Under the pieces are notes generated by a model that was given only the letters and a program-made list of their open reading frames with translations, searched no databases and was not told the origin of the DNA. 64,000 nt of DNA from Corbicula japonica (lineage: Eukaryota; Mollusca; Bivalvia; Venerida; Cyrenidae), in contig JAZAYU010000180.1 of the NCBI GenBank assembly GCA_038501625.1, positions 329,501 to 393,500 on the forward strand, in the 5' to 3' direction. Positions 38,640 to 51,299 of the stretch are shown here, one piece after another (the first letter of the stretch is position 1; each line of letters begins with the position of its first letter). The position numbers and the translations under genes were made by a program.

Positions 38640-40280
38640 TAAACAAAAACAATATCTTAACAATCTTTGTAGACTAGAAAAAAAGATGCAGGTCGACCTT
38701 ATTAGTATATATAAGGGAAGCTCTAAAATTGAATAAATTGTATTGGTTAGCAATTAAAGCCGCACTAACGTTGTTGTAGAAGTATTTAAAGCTATCGAAT
38801 TTTCTTTAACATTTGTGTATTGCATATCGTACACTGATTACAGATAAGAAGGAAAATAAATAAAAACTTTTATACGTAAAACAAAATATCATTGAAAATC
38901 CTGTATGTTTGTTCATTAAAGATATAAAGCCAATACTTTGGAATTGATATTTCTGATGTTCATGTAGTTCGGTATTCAATATATGTGCACGTCATGTAAG
39001 TTGCCTCCCCTATATCGACATATTTTTATAGGTGGATAAACGTAACTTGTATCATTCGATAAGAGTTTAACAAAAAATGCACGTAAAGCTAACTGTTTGT
39101 AAATTTGTACTGTCAGCAAGAGATAATTTTCTGCGTTTAAATTAGTGAGTTAGATGAAATTAACTCCCCCTGTCGGTGTCAAACGGATTGCTGAATGGCT
39201 TTTTTTGAGCACGGGTTTTTCCGGTCTTCTGGTCATTCAGTGCTTGGACCGCTGACATTGACGGACGAAAATTTTTAATTTTCATTCAAACGTTTAACTT
39301 AAATTCAAAGTGCCAAATTACATTTATTGCAAACAATGTTCAACATGTCTTTAAATGGTGTTTTATCCGCACATATGTAGGCGTGCTTATGTTCAAATTC
39401 TTTAAATTGCAAGTAATATTACTATTGTATTTGCATAACGATGTTTAGTTGTTGTCTGTCGGCATCCAAGGTCGCTTCCAAAACATTAAACATGTTGAAT
39501 TTTGTGTTTCTTTAAGGCTCTAAAAGGTACAAAAGATTCTTTATACTCAAATCCTTTTGAAGATTGACGTTGGGGACTAAAAGTCATGTATCCGTTAACA
39601 GAGATATGACACCTTGAAGCTAAAGAAACTTTGGCTTTTTCCACTTCGGAAATCCGTGTTATCTTCATAACTCCTTCAATTTGTTATCAATGTGTTACAC
39701 TTAGTTATAACGATAGTCCACAGAAAACGACCTCTTTTAATAAATCATTATATGCATATTTCACTGTATTATATTGATTAAAGTAAAAATTGGTAACACT
39801 GTATTATATCCATATACACCGCATGTCAGTTTGTGTGTAATAATCTAAAATGTACCAAATGAAGTGATATCTCAGGACTGTTGACTCATTCTGGCTCTGA
39901 AATATATATTGTCACAATGAAATAAGTTCGACTTACGCAAAAAGAACATAATTATCATAGTGTAAAGTTTTATCAGAATTTCACAAAAACATATACAAAA
40001 TGTATATAAAATTTGTGGGCTATGTACACATAATATTGCGTGCTTTATTAAAGGATAAATCAAAGAAATAGCGGTTTGGATTGCGACAGCCATCTTTTAA
40101 AAATGCACCACTAAGAAATTGTGACTTGCCATATTGTCCAAATACAAATTGACTTGTGTAAGATCACTTCTGCAAACCAGCACCCTATTGATAGCCGTGA
40201 AGGGGACCACGGAGATAATAATGCATACAAATAGTGAATTTGGCTTTTTTCTATATATCTATAATATTATTATGAGGAGT
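38640..40280. other. Intergenic DNA without recognised features
   Basis: AT-rich. Checked for splice-bordered exons and for receptor, HEPN or NACHT motifs on both strands; nothing convincing was seen. Open frames here are short and lack domain signal. Confidence 0.4.
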
Positions 40281-40742
40281 GCAATTGTGCAGGAACCAGA
40301 GGGTTCAAGCCACTTTCAGTCCGGAAAATGGCTCCATTAGGTAACGCTTCCTTTGTGACAGAAGACATTGGCTATGTTTTACTGAGACCCTGGCCAAGTC
40401 CAAGAGAGGTTTTTAAATAAAACGACCAAAACCAAATGTGACCAGAGTTTTACTGCGTACGTTATAAGCATTTTTAGTCTTCTCACACTCCTTTATGTTT
40501 CGACCTGCCTTATAATTATTTCATCACATAGAGTAAGATTTTGTCTAATAACGAACAATATTAAATAAACTATGTGCGGGGGGATTTGCAATTTCATTGC
40601 AAGCCACTGATTGCCACAACAGAAAAATGTGCTAATGCAGAAACTATCGCACATTTGAGATTTAATAGATAAGATTGACTGATTGGGTTTTTGCTTTTCT
40701 GTAGTACTAATAAAACAACAACGGAAAAATTTATTTATGCAG

Positions 40743-40833
40743 GGGTTATCGTTTTGTAAACAACTGTCACGAATATATTGGAGATAGAAGCGCGTATTTC
40801 AAGATTGTGCTTAAGTTTCTTTCAAGTACCACT
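40743..40833 (+). CDS. Candidate isolated exon (uncertain)
   Basis: Bounded by TTTATTTATGCAG and GTAAGT. It encodes 30 codons beginning GYRFVNNCHEYIGD and continuing SAYFKIVLKF. No domain is recognised, no neighbouring exon was found, and it lies inside a weak inverted-repeat pair (gtaacgcttcctttgtgaca at 40340-40360 and its reverse complement near 41000-41022). It may be a lost exon or chance. Confidence 0.2.
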
Positions 40834-41823
40834 GTAAGTTTATAAGGTTTAACTATTGACTAAAATAAAACATGCTTATGAAGAATATTACGTTCAAATC
40901 GGTGTAAAAAACTGGTAGATTGTTACAGGAATATGTAATCAAATATTTTTGTTATATAAGGTAATCGATGCCTTAATGACATAAAAACATGATCGGTGTC
41001 TTCTGTCACAAAGGAAGCGTTACCCAACTACCGTCTGGTTCCATGCCTTCTGAGTTATACCTTTTTTTCCCGAGCCCTCATCTCTTATTGGCCGATAGGT
41101 TCTGAAAGTTGTGTGCAGATGTTCGAGTCAATTGCATGGTAAGGACCCTTCTGTTTTAGTGATCCGATTTTGTTCTCGACAAAAGTTTGAGACCAGTACT
41201 ATAGTTCGCTCTGATGATACAGCCCATATCACAAACTGTTGATTTGTGTGTTTATCTCTAAGCTGATCATCTTTTAATAATCCTGTAAATACATAATGGA
41301 TGGATTCAGTTGTATATTTTTCATTATTTACTCCAACTATGTATTTGAAGTTTTAAAAACAGCTATACAACACCTACGACCCCTTTCAATATCACAATAG
41401 GATTTAATGACAAAACTTTTTCGGTCATTTCAATTTATACTTTGATCAGTAATCTTGATAGAGACAGATAAGACATCTTTAAATGATCGTGTTTGGTAGT
41501 TTTAAGGAGTATTGTAGTACATGTAAATGTACCATCGATACGGCATTATTTTATTTTATTATTGTACCTACTATCAAATTTTACATATACTTTAAGTAAT
41601 ATATAGGAACCATTAACTCTGTAATAAAAAATCACTTATTACCTTTCCGATATTATCCATGGCCTTTCTCGTGTTTATTTTTGAATATTGTAAATAAATG
41701 TAAATGTCATCACTGTCATTAAAAACGTAAATAAATATGTTTAAATTTTTCACGAATATTTACTGCATTAATTTAAATCTATGTTCAGAATTTAAATTAA
41801 TTTTGCTTTGATATTTAACAACA

Positions 41824-44261
41824 CTAATGGTTTTTCAGAGTCAGCGAGGCTTCACCCCACATGTCGATACTTATTTCTGGTAATAGTGATAATTTTGGCG
41901 TTGATCTGATCTCCTCCACAATACTCTTCCAAACATCCTCGGACGGTCCCTTACACCACTTTAACTCGACCGTGACGGACTGTGGCAGTCTGCCAACACT
42001 TAGCAACAGGTCTCTCCATTCCTTGGATGTCATTAAAATCCACGTGAGTTTAACGGTGATACTGCGTGGTACATGTAGCTGACCGACACTGAGGAACAAA
42101 ATACTCCATGATTCAGGTGACATTTTCACCATTACCAGTTCCACGCGTTCTAACTCTTTCAGAAGAAGTAGATCCACGGTTATTTCACAATCATTGTGCT
42201 TTTTCTTGTGATTTGAGCAGTCTATCCACTCCATCTGAATTCGTGTCAGTGTAGTGATATGGTTGATATAAGTGTAAAGACGTTCAAGGTTACTGTGAGT
42301 TATTGTGATGTGACGAAGACACAATGATTGTAAGCACTTGAGCCCTGTGAGCGCCGTTATACTGATATCGGACAAAGAAATACTTTCATATCCTGATAGT
42401 GTCAGACATTTCAATGTAAGGGCTGATTCAGTGAGGATGTCAGCCAGCCATTCTGGTTCATCGAAAGACTCATATAATCTCAATGTCTCCAAGGATGTAA
42501 ACACACCAGGATCTAGAGACTTCATGAAAATGTTTTTTCTTTTAAATGATTGTAGTGATTTCACATTACCTTTATTAATGTGTATAATTGTTTTCAAAGC
42601 TGTCAAATCATCGTCTGTCAGGCGGTTATCATCAAGCAGGATATCACAAAGAGGGACTGAACAACTTTCATTTCCGTTTCTTTCACTTTCTTGAAAACAC
42701 TGTAACTGCATTGACTGGTAAGACATCATCATTCTCTTATCGTCATTAGAAACCCGGTCATACGCATCGATGTACATGTATGTTCTATATCGAATGGTAA
42801 CACTGTCAAGGTCAACAATTTTCTGAAGCTCACCGGAAATGCATTTATATACATCTGAATTCATACCGCAAACGAAAACAAAGATGTTTTCCATTTCTAA
42901 TATGCCTGAAAGCGATGAACAAACTTGAATAATAGTTGTCTTTATAGTTCCGTTTTTCCATTCGGACGTTACGTACAATGCAGCCAAAAAATCTTGAACA
43001 GATTTATGTTGGAAGAAAACTTTATACCGTTTAACTGCGATTAAGCTTTTGTCCTTGGTTTGACTCAGCAGTCCGATTTTAAGACAAAACTCTAGTTCCT
43101 GATTTGAAAGAAATTTCAATACAGTCGTGCTTTCAATCACCAAGCTGGTTTCTTTTATATCCTGAAAGAACGTGTGGAACGCTAACTGCCCGAGCTTCAA
43201 AAGTAAGTCCGCGTATTGGTTACACAATACGTTATGGCTCATACATTTTGGGACTGAGACAATGCGTTTCGTGTTTTCAGTAAGAAATTTCGGCGCATTT
43301 CTTCTTTTAAAACCCCGCTCAAGTGTTAATTCAACCGTGTTACTGTAAGTTTCACATTTTGACTTGCCAATGTTTGCACCATCAAACCAGATACAAATTA
43401 GCTGAAGTAAGATGTACGGAATTAAATGGATATCTCCGATATTTACTTTCGATACTTTTCTGTTAAAGTCGGTTAGATCACGCTTTTCTTGGCCTTTGTT
43501 TTTATTCAGAAGAATAACTGCATTTGATTTCAGTACTTCTGATGTTTCGTCATCAAGTTTAGAAATCTCTACATGTCGGTCAATCAGATTTGACTGTAGT
43601 CCTATCGTACTGAGCTTCCAGGGTCGTGTTGTAGTAAGGACCGTGCAGTTCTTGCCATATAAGTTGTGTGGTATTCCCGGTGTTCGCGTACACTTCTCGG
43701 GATGTACCCATTCGTCTAGTCCATCAATGATGGCTAGACAAGTCCTTGTTTGTAACATTCTTACTATAAACTCTTTTGAAAATTTGTCCTTGTCTGGCAA
43801 ATTTTGTGACACAAAGTTGAAAATAAGATCACCGAGATCACATATTTCTTCACCCTGGAAGTCTCGTAAGTGTAACAGGAACAGCAATTCGAAACGTTCA
43901 AGTGTATCAACATCATTCTGTACAAATTTGCTATTCAGTGAGTGGTCTGGTTTTTGTGCCTGGCACCATGTCATAGCAACTTTTTGAGTAAAGGACGTCT
44001 TCCCATAACCTGCGTTAGCTTCGACGTATATATTTTTAAAAAGAACATTGTCGTGGTTGAGGAACAACTTCTGATACGAAGAAACTGTGGTCGTTTGAGC
44101 AAGTGATTTTCCCTGTCCAAAGGCATTTGGTTTGATAAACGCTGACATCGGCGGCTGCACGTACAGCTCCGCTAGAGGAACGGCATGATCTTCTACCAGA
44201 GGTGATGCTGGGATCATGGACTCTTTCTCCAAGTAAAACCTGGCAAGTGCTTCTTTAAGTT
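41824..44261 (-). CDS. NACHT and LRR-like exon of the HEPN-NACHT gene
   Basis: A single exon of 2438 nt begins at TTGCTTCCAG with ELKEALARFYLEKE and ends LTLKNH-stop. The open frame runs on upstream of the acceptor to 44337, but those codons are intronic: the upstream exon ends in phase 1 and fits only the acceptor at 44262. Walker A lies at about 43993-44010 and Walker B at about 43708-43737. The C-terminal repeats are irregular, with L-x2-L-x-L cores. Confidence 0.9.
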
Positions 44262-47200
44262 CTGGAAGCAAATGTTGTATCAACAAAGTAATTTTATTAT
44301 TTTTAAAGTTTATACGATGACGGATGCTAATCACCATCTAGGCAAGGCCTGCTCTCATAAATAAAATGAATTTTTTGCTGTATAGAATTGGATATTACAA
44401 TTTATACACGTTTATAATTTTGAGATCTCTGTCATATTAGACACGCAAAAATAATTCATTATTTTCTTCAAATCGTCAGCCGCCAAATCAATTATGTACA
44501 CTTGGGGCATACGACCTGTAAACCTCAAGTTTACAGGTTTGTCGAGTGTCGGGGTAACGCCTTACTGCTGTCCGACGTACTTTGAGCATAGGATATTTTT
44601 GCAGTTTTCCAATATCGCAGAAAAACTTAAAATTATGTAAGTGGACCATATATTTTCACATATATTGATTATGTTTTTTAAATTGATTTTGTTTAGTAAA
44701 CATATTCAAATAAATCCTGATATTGGACCATCAAGAATATATATACTGTATATTATAAATTATATATGACTTACCTGATCTCAGTTGGTATTCTTTAAAT
44801 GGTAATAAGTCCCAAAACCACTCAAATAGTGATATCGTGTTTTCCTCACCTATAATAAATTATAAGAAATTGTTAAAATTAGTTATATGATACGGTTATG
44901 GAATACTTTGGCTTTCCATTTAAAACAAAGCTGAATATTCCCAAATTTAGTTACTTAATCTTATATTCTGTTTATCATCAAAACCTTAACCAAAGCCATG
45001 CTTCAACATTATATTTTTGTAGCACTCTGAAGAGGTTGCTTCTTTATAGGTCTTTTTGATCATAGAATGCACACGATATATGATCTCGTATTGTCTATTC
45101 GGAAACAGGATAAATCAATATGCAAAATATAAGGCTGCTGCATGTTGTCGTTGCATAGAAGTGCGACTGAAATGTTGTTACGGAAGGACGAGGGGAAGAA
45201 CGGAAGAACGAAAGGATAAGGGTAAAACACTATACTCTCTTCTTCTTCAAATCGGGGGTATAAAAATATAGCTCAATCTGAATCTTGATATTTCACATTT
45301 CAATGCATAAATTGTATGTGTTCTTTTTAAGATTTTGATTTTTGATTTGAAAGATATGTTGCTGAACGTGAAAATTATATTGACAACTGGTCCTGATAGC
45401 AGTTTACTAGGGATGCCACTGATACAGAATTCGTTATCCGTATATCCACTGAAAGATCCGAACTGATATACGGATATAAAACTTTGTTAATTTAACTATT
45501 GTTTTCAGATGTTTGCGTTATTAGACTTTCGTTCCGACAGATAAATATAATCAGCTTTTCTAGAAAAAAAATTGCATAATAGGAATCCCCAGACCCAGAA
45601 ATACATCCCCACCACACATTCAACATGTAGACAGGAAAAATGAGCATGTTTTTATAAGAATATGAGTTCCAAATAAGACACCACAAACGATTAACGAAAA
45701 AGAGAACACAATGGCGCTTGCTAAAATGGTAACATCGGCTGTACAATAATTTCGACACCACGGATATAATTACAAGTTTCGTAATATAAAATATGGTAAT
45801 TAGATTCTCTGATGCGTCAACGCGCCTCATTACAATTAGCGTATTTTGTCTTCGTTTTTTCAGTTAGTTTTATTATAACTGTAAGACGATACAAGTAGTA
45901 TTCTTAAGGTTTCTTTTTTGTGAATTTAATTACATGTTTTACGTAGATTATAGATTTCAAAAGTTAGTTTCAGAAGGCACACAATAAATCATTTTGTTTT
46001 AAGTGTTATGTTTTAAAAGTAGCTCTTTTAAACGATGGCTATTGATGAGCAAGTTCTGATATGTAACATCAAGCTTGATCAAATTTAAAAATCATTTTAT
46101 TATCAAACTGTGAAGTCAGATATATACGATATTGTGTGTCCTCAATCCGTTACAGGTGCACATTGACAACAGAAAGATAATATAGCAAAGTGTCTAACAC
46201 AAAGTTAAAATTTTTGAAAACGAATATCCGGCCAAATTTGATCCGGATATCAGATGATTGAACGAATATTCGTTTATATCCCTAGATTACACCTGTCAAT
46301 ATGATGAGTCTACATTACTTTTGAGAAAGTAAAGGGGGAAAGGGAGGTTCTGTCTGTTAGTCTCTGTCTTAACGGCTTCTGTCTAATAAACAGCTCACAG
46401 CCCTTTACATTTGTAACATTTCTGACTGGGATTCCCGTTAACTGCTTATTCATTACATTTATGTGTATTTGGTAAAACTGTTTTGACTTCAGAAAAAAGT
46501 ACTCATTGCCATTAAAAAACCTAACGTTATTTCTGCATCTGTAAAATCTTTAAAACCTTTACAGATGCTATAATTAATGTATAAATATGTGGTAGCCTTG
46601 CGGTTCCAAATAGTGTGTTAGGATTTTGATCGACATGCATGCATTAACTTAACACGAAACCCTCTATTGTCAAATGGCCGCAAGCAACTGTAGATAAGTG
46701 TCTTACTACAATTCCACAGTTTTCATGCAAACGACATTTTTTTTTTGTTTTTATGTCTGGGCTATTGAAAAAAAATCATCTACATTGAACATGCAAACAT
46801 ACATACAGCCTCGGGCAGGTATCTTTCTTCTTTATCATAGTGGGTAAAATGAATATTTATTTAATGTCTTGCTTCTAAGAAATACAGATTCTCTTTTTTC
46901 TATTGAAACAAAAATTGGACATTCCTATAAATTCTTAAAAAAAACGTAATTATTTTGACAAAACGCCATAAAATATTGTAATTAAGCATTTATCTGGTAT
47001 AGGTATGAAGTTACAGTTACAATATTTATAATTCGTGCATAACCTTCTGACTGTAACATTAATTTCTTCTGTTTTCATTCGTGTAGCACTATTTTGCCTG
47101 GACTGAGTATGCAAACGTGAATACAGTCACAAAGAAATATATTTCAACACTAACAAATATTATATTTGAAAAGTTAGCTTTCTTTGCCGTTTTCACCGCT

Positions 47201-50174
47201 TAGAAAACCCTAAAAGCATACATCGTTGTCATACCTTTTACTGATTGGTCGTCAGTCTTTCCGGTGTTGAGTAGAGCAGATTTGTTAGCCTCTTCACGAA
47301 GTTTTTTACTATGTGTATCTAACTCTTGTTTTACCCTTTCAGTTTCTTCGTGGATCTCTTTTGTTACTTCATTAACTGTCCGACTATATAACACAACAGA
47401 TTTGTCTTCCAACTCTTGTTTCAACTGTTTGTTATATAAACTAAGTCCTTCCTTTTCCTTTTCGGTGTGTGCATGTAGCTCATCTTTTTCCTTTTTTATT
47501 TGTATACTTGTATAATTATAGATTTCAACTTTCCCCTTTTCTTCATGTTTAGTGAGCTCAGCTATTCCCTTTTCTGTCTGTGACTTTAGTTTATCAATGT
47601 GAGTGTTTGCTAAATCCTGTACCTTTCTGTCAATAGCGTCGATCGAATCTTTTTCATGTGCCCGAAAGTGTCTATCAATTTCATTTATGAGTTTATTTTG
47701 CTGATCGTCAAACTTTTCCTTTATGAAGTCATTCAAAACTTTCGTTATGTCATCTGCATATATCATCAGTGTGTTTGTCTTTAACTATAAAATAAATAAT
47801 AATTTTCAAAACTAAAGTAATAGTTAAACCGGTAATTACACTTTGATAGTGAAAATCCTTAATATTTTATTAGAATGGAAAACATTGTGCTTTTGTCAAA
47901 CTCTATAATTGAATGTGATTTTTTTTATGTAAAACACATTTAGACCTAACTTAATTTTGAAATGCAGTAAGTTCAAACTATTATGCTTAAATGAATATTG
48001 AACAATCAAAATGCAATCGAATATTTTCAGTGGTCACAAAATTCATACAATTTATATTTAGAAAATATAGAATACAAACTAGTGTTACTTCACAAAATTT
48101 AAGGGGTTGCAAACATTGCAAATGGCGAAAGTGGCTAAAATTTCAAAAATGAATTTTCGGGGAAATACTTATTGCCACCTAGATTTTAGTAAAGAAATGT
48201 ATTATAGCTAAGGATGTAGTTAATGTTTGCAAGCTCAAGCTGAAAGTAGAAACCCGGAATTAAGTTTTCCTTGAATTTCTTGAAAACCCTAACATTATAT
48301 TGACAAATCGGCACTAAACATTGTAGACCAGCATATACTTATTTCAGGTATGAGTTGCTTTGGTATATTGTCCATGAATTTCAGAGTTCTCATGCAAACG
48401 GTTTTTCTTTTGTTTAAGTAGGTGCTTAGTAATTAGAACTACGTCCTTAGCTATATACATTTCTTTACTAAAATCTAGGTGGCAATAAGTATTTCCCCCA
48501 AAATTCATTTTTGAAATTTTAACAATTTTTCGCCATTTGCAATGTTTGTGACCTCTTAAAATTGGCAATAATTATCCTCGTACACTCTGTGCATTGCATT
48601 AATAAATAATTAATTTTTTTATTATCAGAAACCACCATAAGCTGTCCAAACGTTCCAAACTCAACACTTGACACAACATAATCAATATTCAGTTATGCTG
48701 TCTAATAAGACTGTGGGCACCGATAAACAATGCGAGAGGACGCTTGCATTCGGTCAGGTTGTGTCATTATTTCAGGCATAGCCGTTATATTTTACATTAA
48801 GATTTCGTCAATTGAATATTTATGATATTATAAGTTTTGTACCTGATTAAGTTTGTTAACAGCATCCTTAGCTTTAGCATCAGTGGCAAGGCATTTAGCA
48901 TCAGACAATAGCTGTATGAAGACATCAATACATGAAACAAGTTCCGTATACTTAAGTTGGTGTTTCGGTGCATGCCTGATTTTCCGACCAGCTTTGCGAG
49001 CCTGCAATACATACTGCATGGCTATAAAATTCTCGATTCAAACGTTCCAAAAGTGAAGGTTAGCATACTTATTTTGAGAAAAATTCGATAAACATATATA
49101 AAAATAATTTTCTAAAAAAATCAAAGTTAAAGTTTTTAAGGTAAAAACTTATTTTAAGTATATGCTTTGCTGTGCTTTTGAAAATACCACTTTCAACTGA
49201 TACATCACAGAATATTCAGGCAGTGTATGCATTATTAAAGTAACAGCCAGCTCAAATTCATTCTAAAACAAATTTACAAACAGTCTATTGTTTATTATTT
49301 TATCGTTTAAATATACGGAGATGTTTTGAATTCATAATAATCCACAAATACAAAATACTGTCGCTTTTTAATTGTCAAGAAGAAATTGTTTTTGCTGCAA
49401 AAGATCTTGTTACATTTCTGATTGCATGCCAGGTTCCTTCTTTGACAAAGATAAAAATGTCGGATAAATGTTACGTCATTTTTAGGCATTACATAGCAGT
49501 AAAATAAATATCAACCACATTTGAAACATTAAGGTATTTCTAAATGAATTTTGAATACGTGGCTATAATGAAATGATGAGAACAGCTTCAAAGATATATA
49601 CCTCTTCACAAATATTAGACTTGTTACTGAGATTGGTTGACATTTTCTTCTGAAACCGCTTGTTGTTCATAACTACTGCTAACACGCCATTAAAGTCCGT
49701 TTCGGCAAAACTAGCGTTATCAGAATAGCCGTCCGGAGGCATGAAGTTCTTTGCAATTTGGTATGCATCTGTACACCATTTCGTTGTGTCTGTATTCCTC
49801 CAAGACGGTCCTCTGTACCGATGTTCATTTCGTATGGCATCTCTTAAAGCAGTGCATAAACCAACAGGGCATGGCTGGTCGGGCATCGAGCTGGAAATGT
49901 TTGGATCATGCATGTTACATTTGTTGTTCTTCCAACAGCAGAAACCTGTGGCAGGACAGACCAGTATATTGGCTGTCGTGCAGGAGCTACATATCGTTCT
50001 AGGAGGTATCCTACTCAGCATGCGTACATCATTCAACAAGTCGATCTGATAGGCAATAATTTCATTTTCAACAAAGTCTACAAGACCTTCTCTGGCAAAG
50101 AGAACTGCAAGAGCTCCCTTCAGCCAGTGCTTGAAGTCTGTGTCTATTAAAGTTGTTTTCAACGAGGATGCCAT
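41824..50174 (-). CDS. HEPN (DZIP3-type) - coiled coil - NACHT - LRR-like protein, 5 coding exons
   Basis: Exons in transcript order: 49602-50174, 48843-49001, 47235-47784, 44775-44849, 41824-44261; all borders are GT-AG and phases fit, giving 1264 residues. Residues about 1-244 match the DZIP3/hRUL138-type HEPN region found in many bivalve proteins (FKHWLKGALAVLFAREGL, RYRGPSWRNT, FNGVLAVV, IRHAPKH). Residues 245-427 are a charged coiled coil. The NACHT domain has Walker A EANAGYGKTSF (about 534-543), Walker B LAIIDGLDEW (628-637), sensor VLTTTRPWK and a helical region with FFQHKSVQDFLAALY. The C-terminus has degenerate leucine-rich repeats (LKCLTLSG, LQSLCLRHI). No CARD, Death, TIR or RING is seen. 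Architecture suggests a cytosolic NLR-like immune sensor; this is inference. Confidence 0.9.
44775..44849 (-). CDS. 75-nt linker exon of the HEPN-NACHT gene
   Basis: Encodes GEENTISLFEWFWDLLP and the stretch up to QLRS, between the coiled coil and the NACHT exon. Split codons at both ends match the neighbours exactly (phase 1 in, phase 1 out), so skipping it would keep the frame. The hydrophobic, Trp-rich patch could pack against the NACHT domain (inference). Confidence 0.8.
45408..46284. mobile_element. Probable hAT-like MITE
   Basis: Ends tagggat and atcccta, with subterminal facing motifs cgttatccgtatatcc and ggatatcagatgattgaacg, and attcgtttatatccct at the right end. The general layout is like the element at 15823-16627, but the flanking octamers do not match cleanly (cagtttac, gattacac). 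No transposase. It lies in an intron of the HEPN-NACHT gene. Confidence 0.5.
47235..47784 (-). CDS. Coiled-coil exon of the HEPN-NACHT gene
   Basis: Encodes 183 residues rich in Lys, Glu and Leu with heptad-like spacing (KVLNDFIKEKFDDQQNKLIN; ETERVKQELDTHSKKLREE). It begins LKTNTLMIYADD directly after the HEPN exon and ends TDDQSVK-G. Probably an oligomerisation segment. An ATG is present early in the exon, but phase and continuity show it is internal. Confidence 0.85.
48104..48565. repeat. Foldback element with about 120-bp arms
   Basis: The left arm (ggggttgcaaacattgcaaa, then atacttattgccacctagat, then agctaaggatgtag) is mirrored by the right arm (ctacgtccttagctatatac, then atctaggtggcaataagtat, then tttgcaatgtttgtgacctc). 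A loop of about 200 bp separates them. In the intron between the HEPN and coiled-coil exons. Confidence 0.8.
48843..49001 (-). CDS. Second HEPN exon with R-H-x-x-x-H motif
   Basis: A 53-codon phase 0-0 exon encoding ARKAGRKIRHAPKHQLKYTE and a helical stretch SCIDVFIQLLSDAK, ending NKLNQ. RHAPKH (48960-48977; protein residues about 200-205) fits the HEPN ribonuclease consensus R-(N/D/H)-x-x-x-H. Whether it is the true catalytic motif needs a structural check. Confidence 0.85.
49602..50174 (-). CDS. First coding exon of the HEPN-NACHT gene
   Basis: Starts MASSLKTTLIDTDFKHWLK at 50174; the open frame has no earlier Met, and an acceptor-like TTAATTACAG lies at about 50199, so a 5' untranslated exon is likely upstream. 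It contains CSSCTTANILVCPATGFCCW, a Cys-rich insert, then RYRGPSWRNTDTTKWC and MPPDGYS, residues typical of the bivalve DZIP3-like family. Confidence 0.9.
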
Positions 50175-50572
50175 GTTGCGTTGAAGTGGAAGTCGTCACT
50201 GTAATTAAAAAACCCAAAACGGATTACTATTACCTAAGACAATAGAAAATTAATTCCTAGATTCTCATCCAAATTTTGGGTAAAATGGGGCAGGTGGGTG
50301 TGTTTTATTTTTTATTTATCATTCACACTGTTTCTAACGACGTTTTTGTAGTTCAAAGATAAAAATGCGTCTAGCCAACTATGAATTGCCAATTCGCACT
50401 TAAATGTTTCATAGTGCGTTTTGTACTTTACTGATTCGTACAACAAAAATCAAAAACGTTCGGGCGTTGTGATTTTCGAGGGTCGAGCGGGGTTGAGAAT
50501 TTTGGAATTAATTTTCTATTGCCTTATATAAACTTCTTTAATTGTATAAACCTTTAATATGATGTTTTTTGG

Positions 50573-51248
50573 TTAAGGACCCACTACACTCCTCCACGTT
50601 CATCTAAAAGAAAATTATCAAAATATCAATATCTGTAGAATATCTTTCAATGAAACTTTGCACACACAAATGAATGATACTAATGTATCTTTTTTTGCAT
50701 ACAGTAAGACACGTTAGAAAAGTAAAGAAATAAATCTAGACCTAAAAATTCCTTAAAATTCTATTTACATCAATTCAAAAAAATAAAGTAATACCAAACA
50801 TGATTTTGAATTCCCACGTGAGTGTAATGATACTGACAAGAAAATGTTGTGTACTTTGTAAAGAACTTTTAACTAAAAGAGAAATCAATGATTGTCATCC
50901 GTTTACGCGACCAGGAAGCGACCAGATCACTGAAGGTCAAACACACTTTTACTTATATCTCGTAAGGTTTACATATGTAATTCACGAGGACAAATGGTAT
51001 TTTTGGTACTTATGTGGGCATTTAAAATGATGTTTAGTTTTTGTGAATTTATGTAAGTAGAAGTTAAGGGAATATTTAGATCTGGCTATTTTTCTTTACT
51101 TTTCTAACGTGTCTTACCCTATGCAAAATATATATTAGTAACACTCATTTGTGCAAAGTTTCATTGAACGGCATGTTGCCGTTATTGAGATTTTGATAAT
51201 TTTCTTTCTATCGATGAACGTGCAGGGAGAAGTGTAGTGGGCCCTTAA
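50573..51248. repeat. Foldback family P3, fullest copy
   Basis: Left arm ttaaggacccactacactcc, then acgttcatc, then gaaaattatcaaaatatcaa, then cagtaagacacgttagaaaa. The right arm is its reverse complement, down to gatgaacgtgcagggagaag and tagtgggcccttaa. The centre has an open frame (50800-51030) with a counterpart in the copy at 38103-38638. It lies about 400 bp upstream of the HEPN-NACHT start codon. Confidence 0.75.
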
Positions 51249-51299
51249 ATTATTACTATAATAGAGTTCGTGGGAAATTACATTTAGTGTACAAACGGC

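Noticed and set aside
43412..43987. Plus-strand frame of 191 codons
   Set aside because: Mirror of the NACHT coding exon; no independent support.
44262..44337. Start of the NACHT protein at the ATG at 44337
   Set aside because: Those codons are upstream of the acceptor that fits the phase of the preceding exon; the joined HEPN-NACHT reading explains the data better.
47264..47515. Plus-strand Ser/Phe/Cys-rich frame
   Set aside because: Antisense of the Lys/Glu-rich coiled-coil exon.
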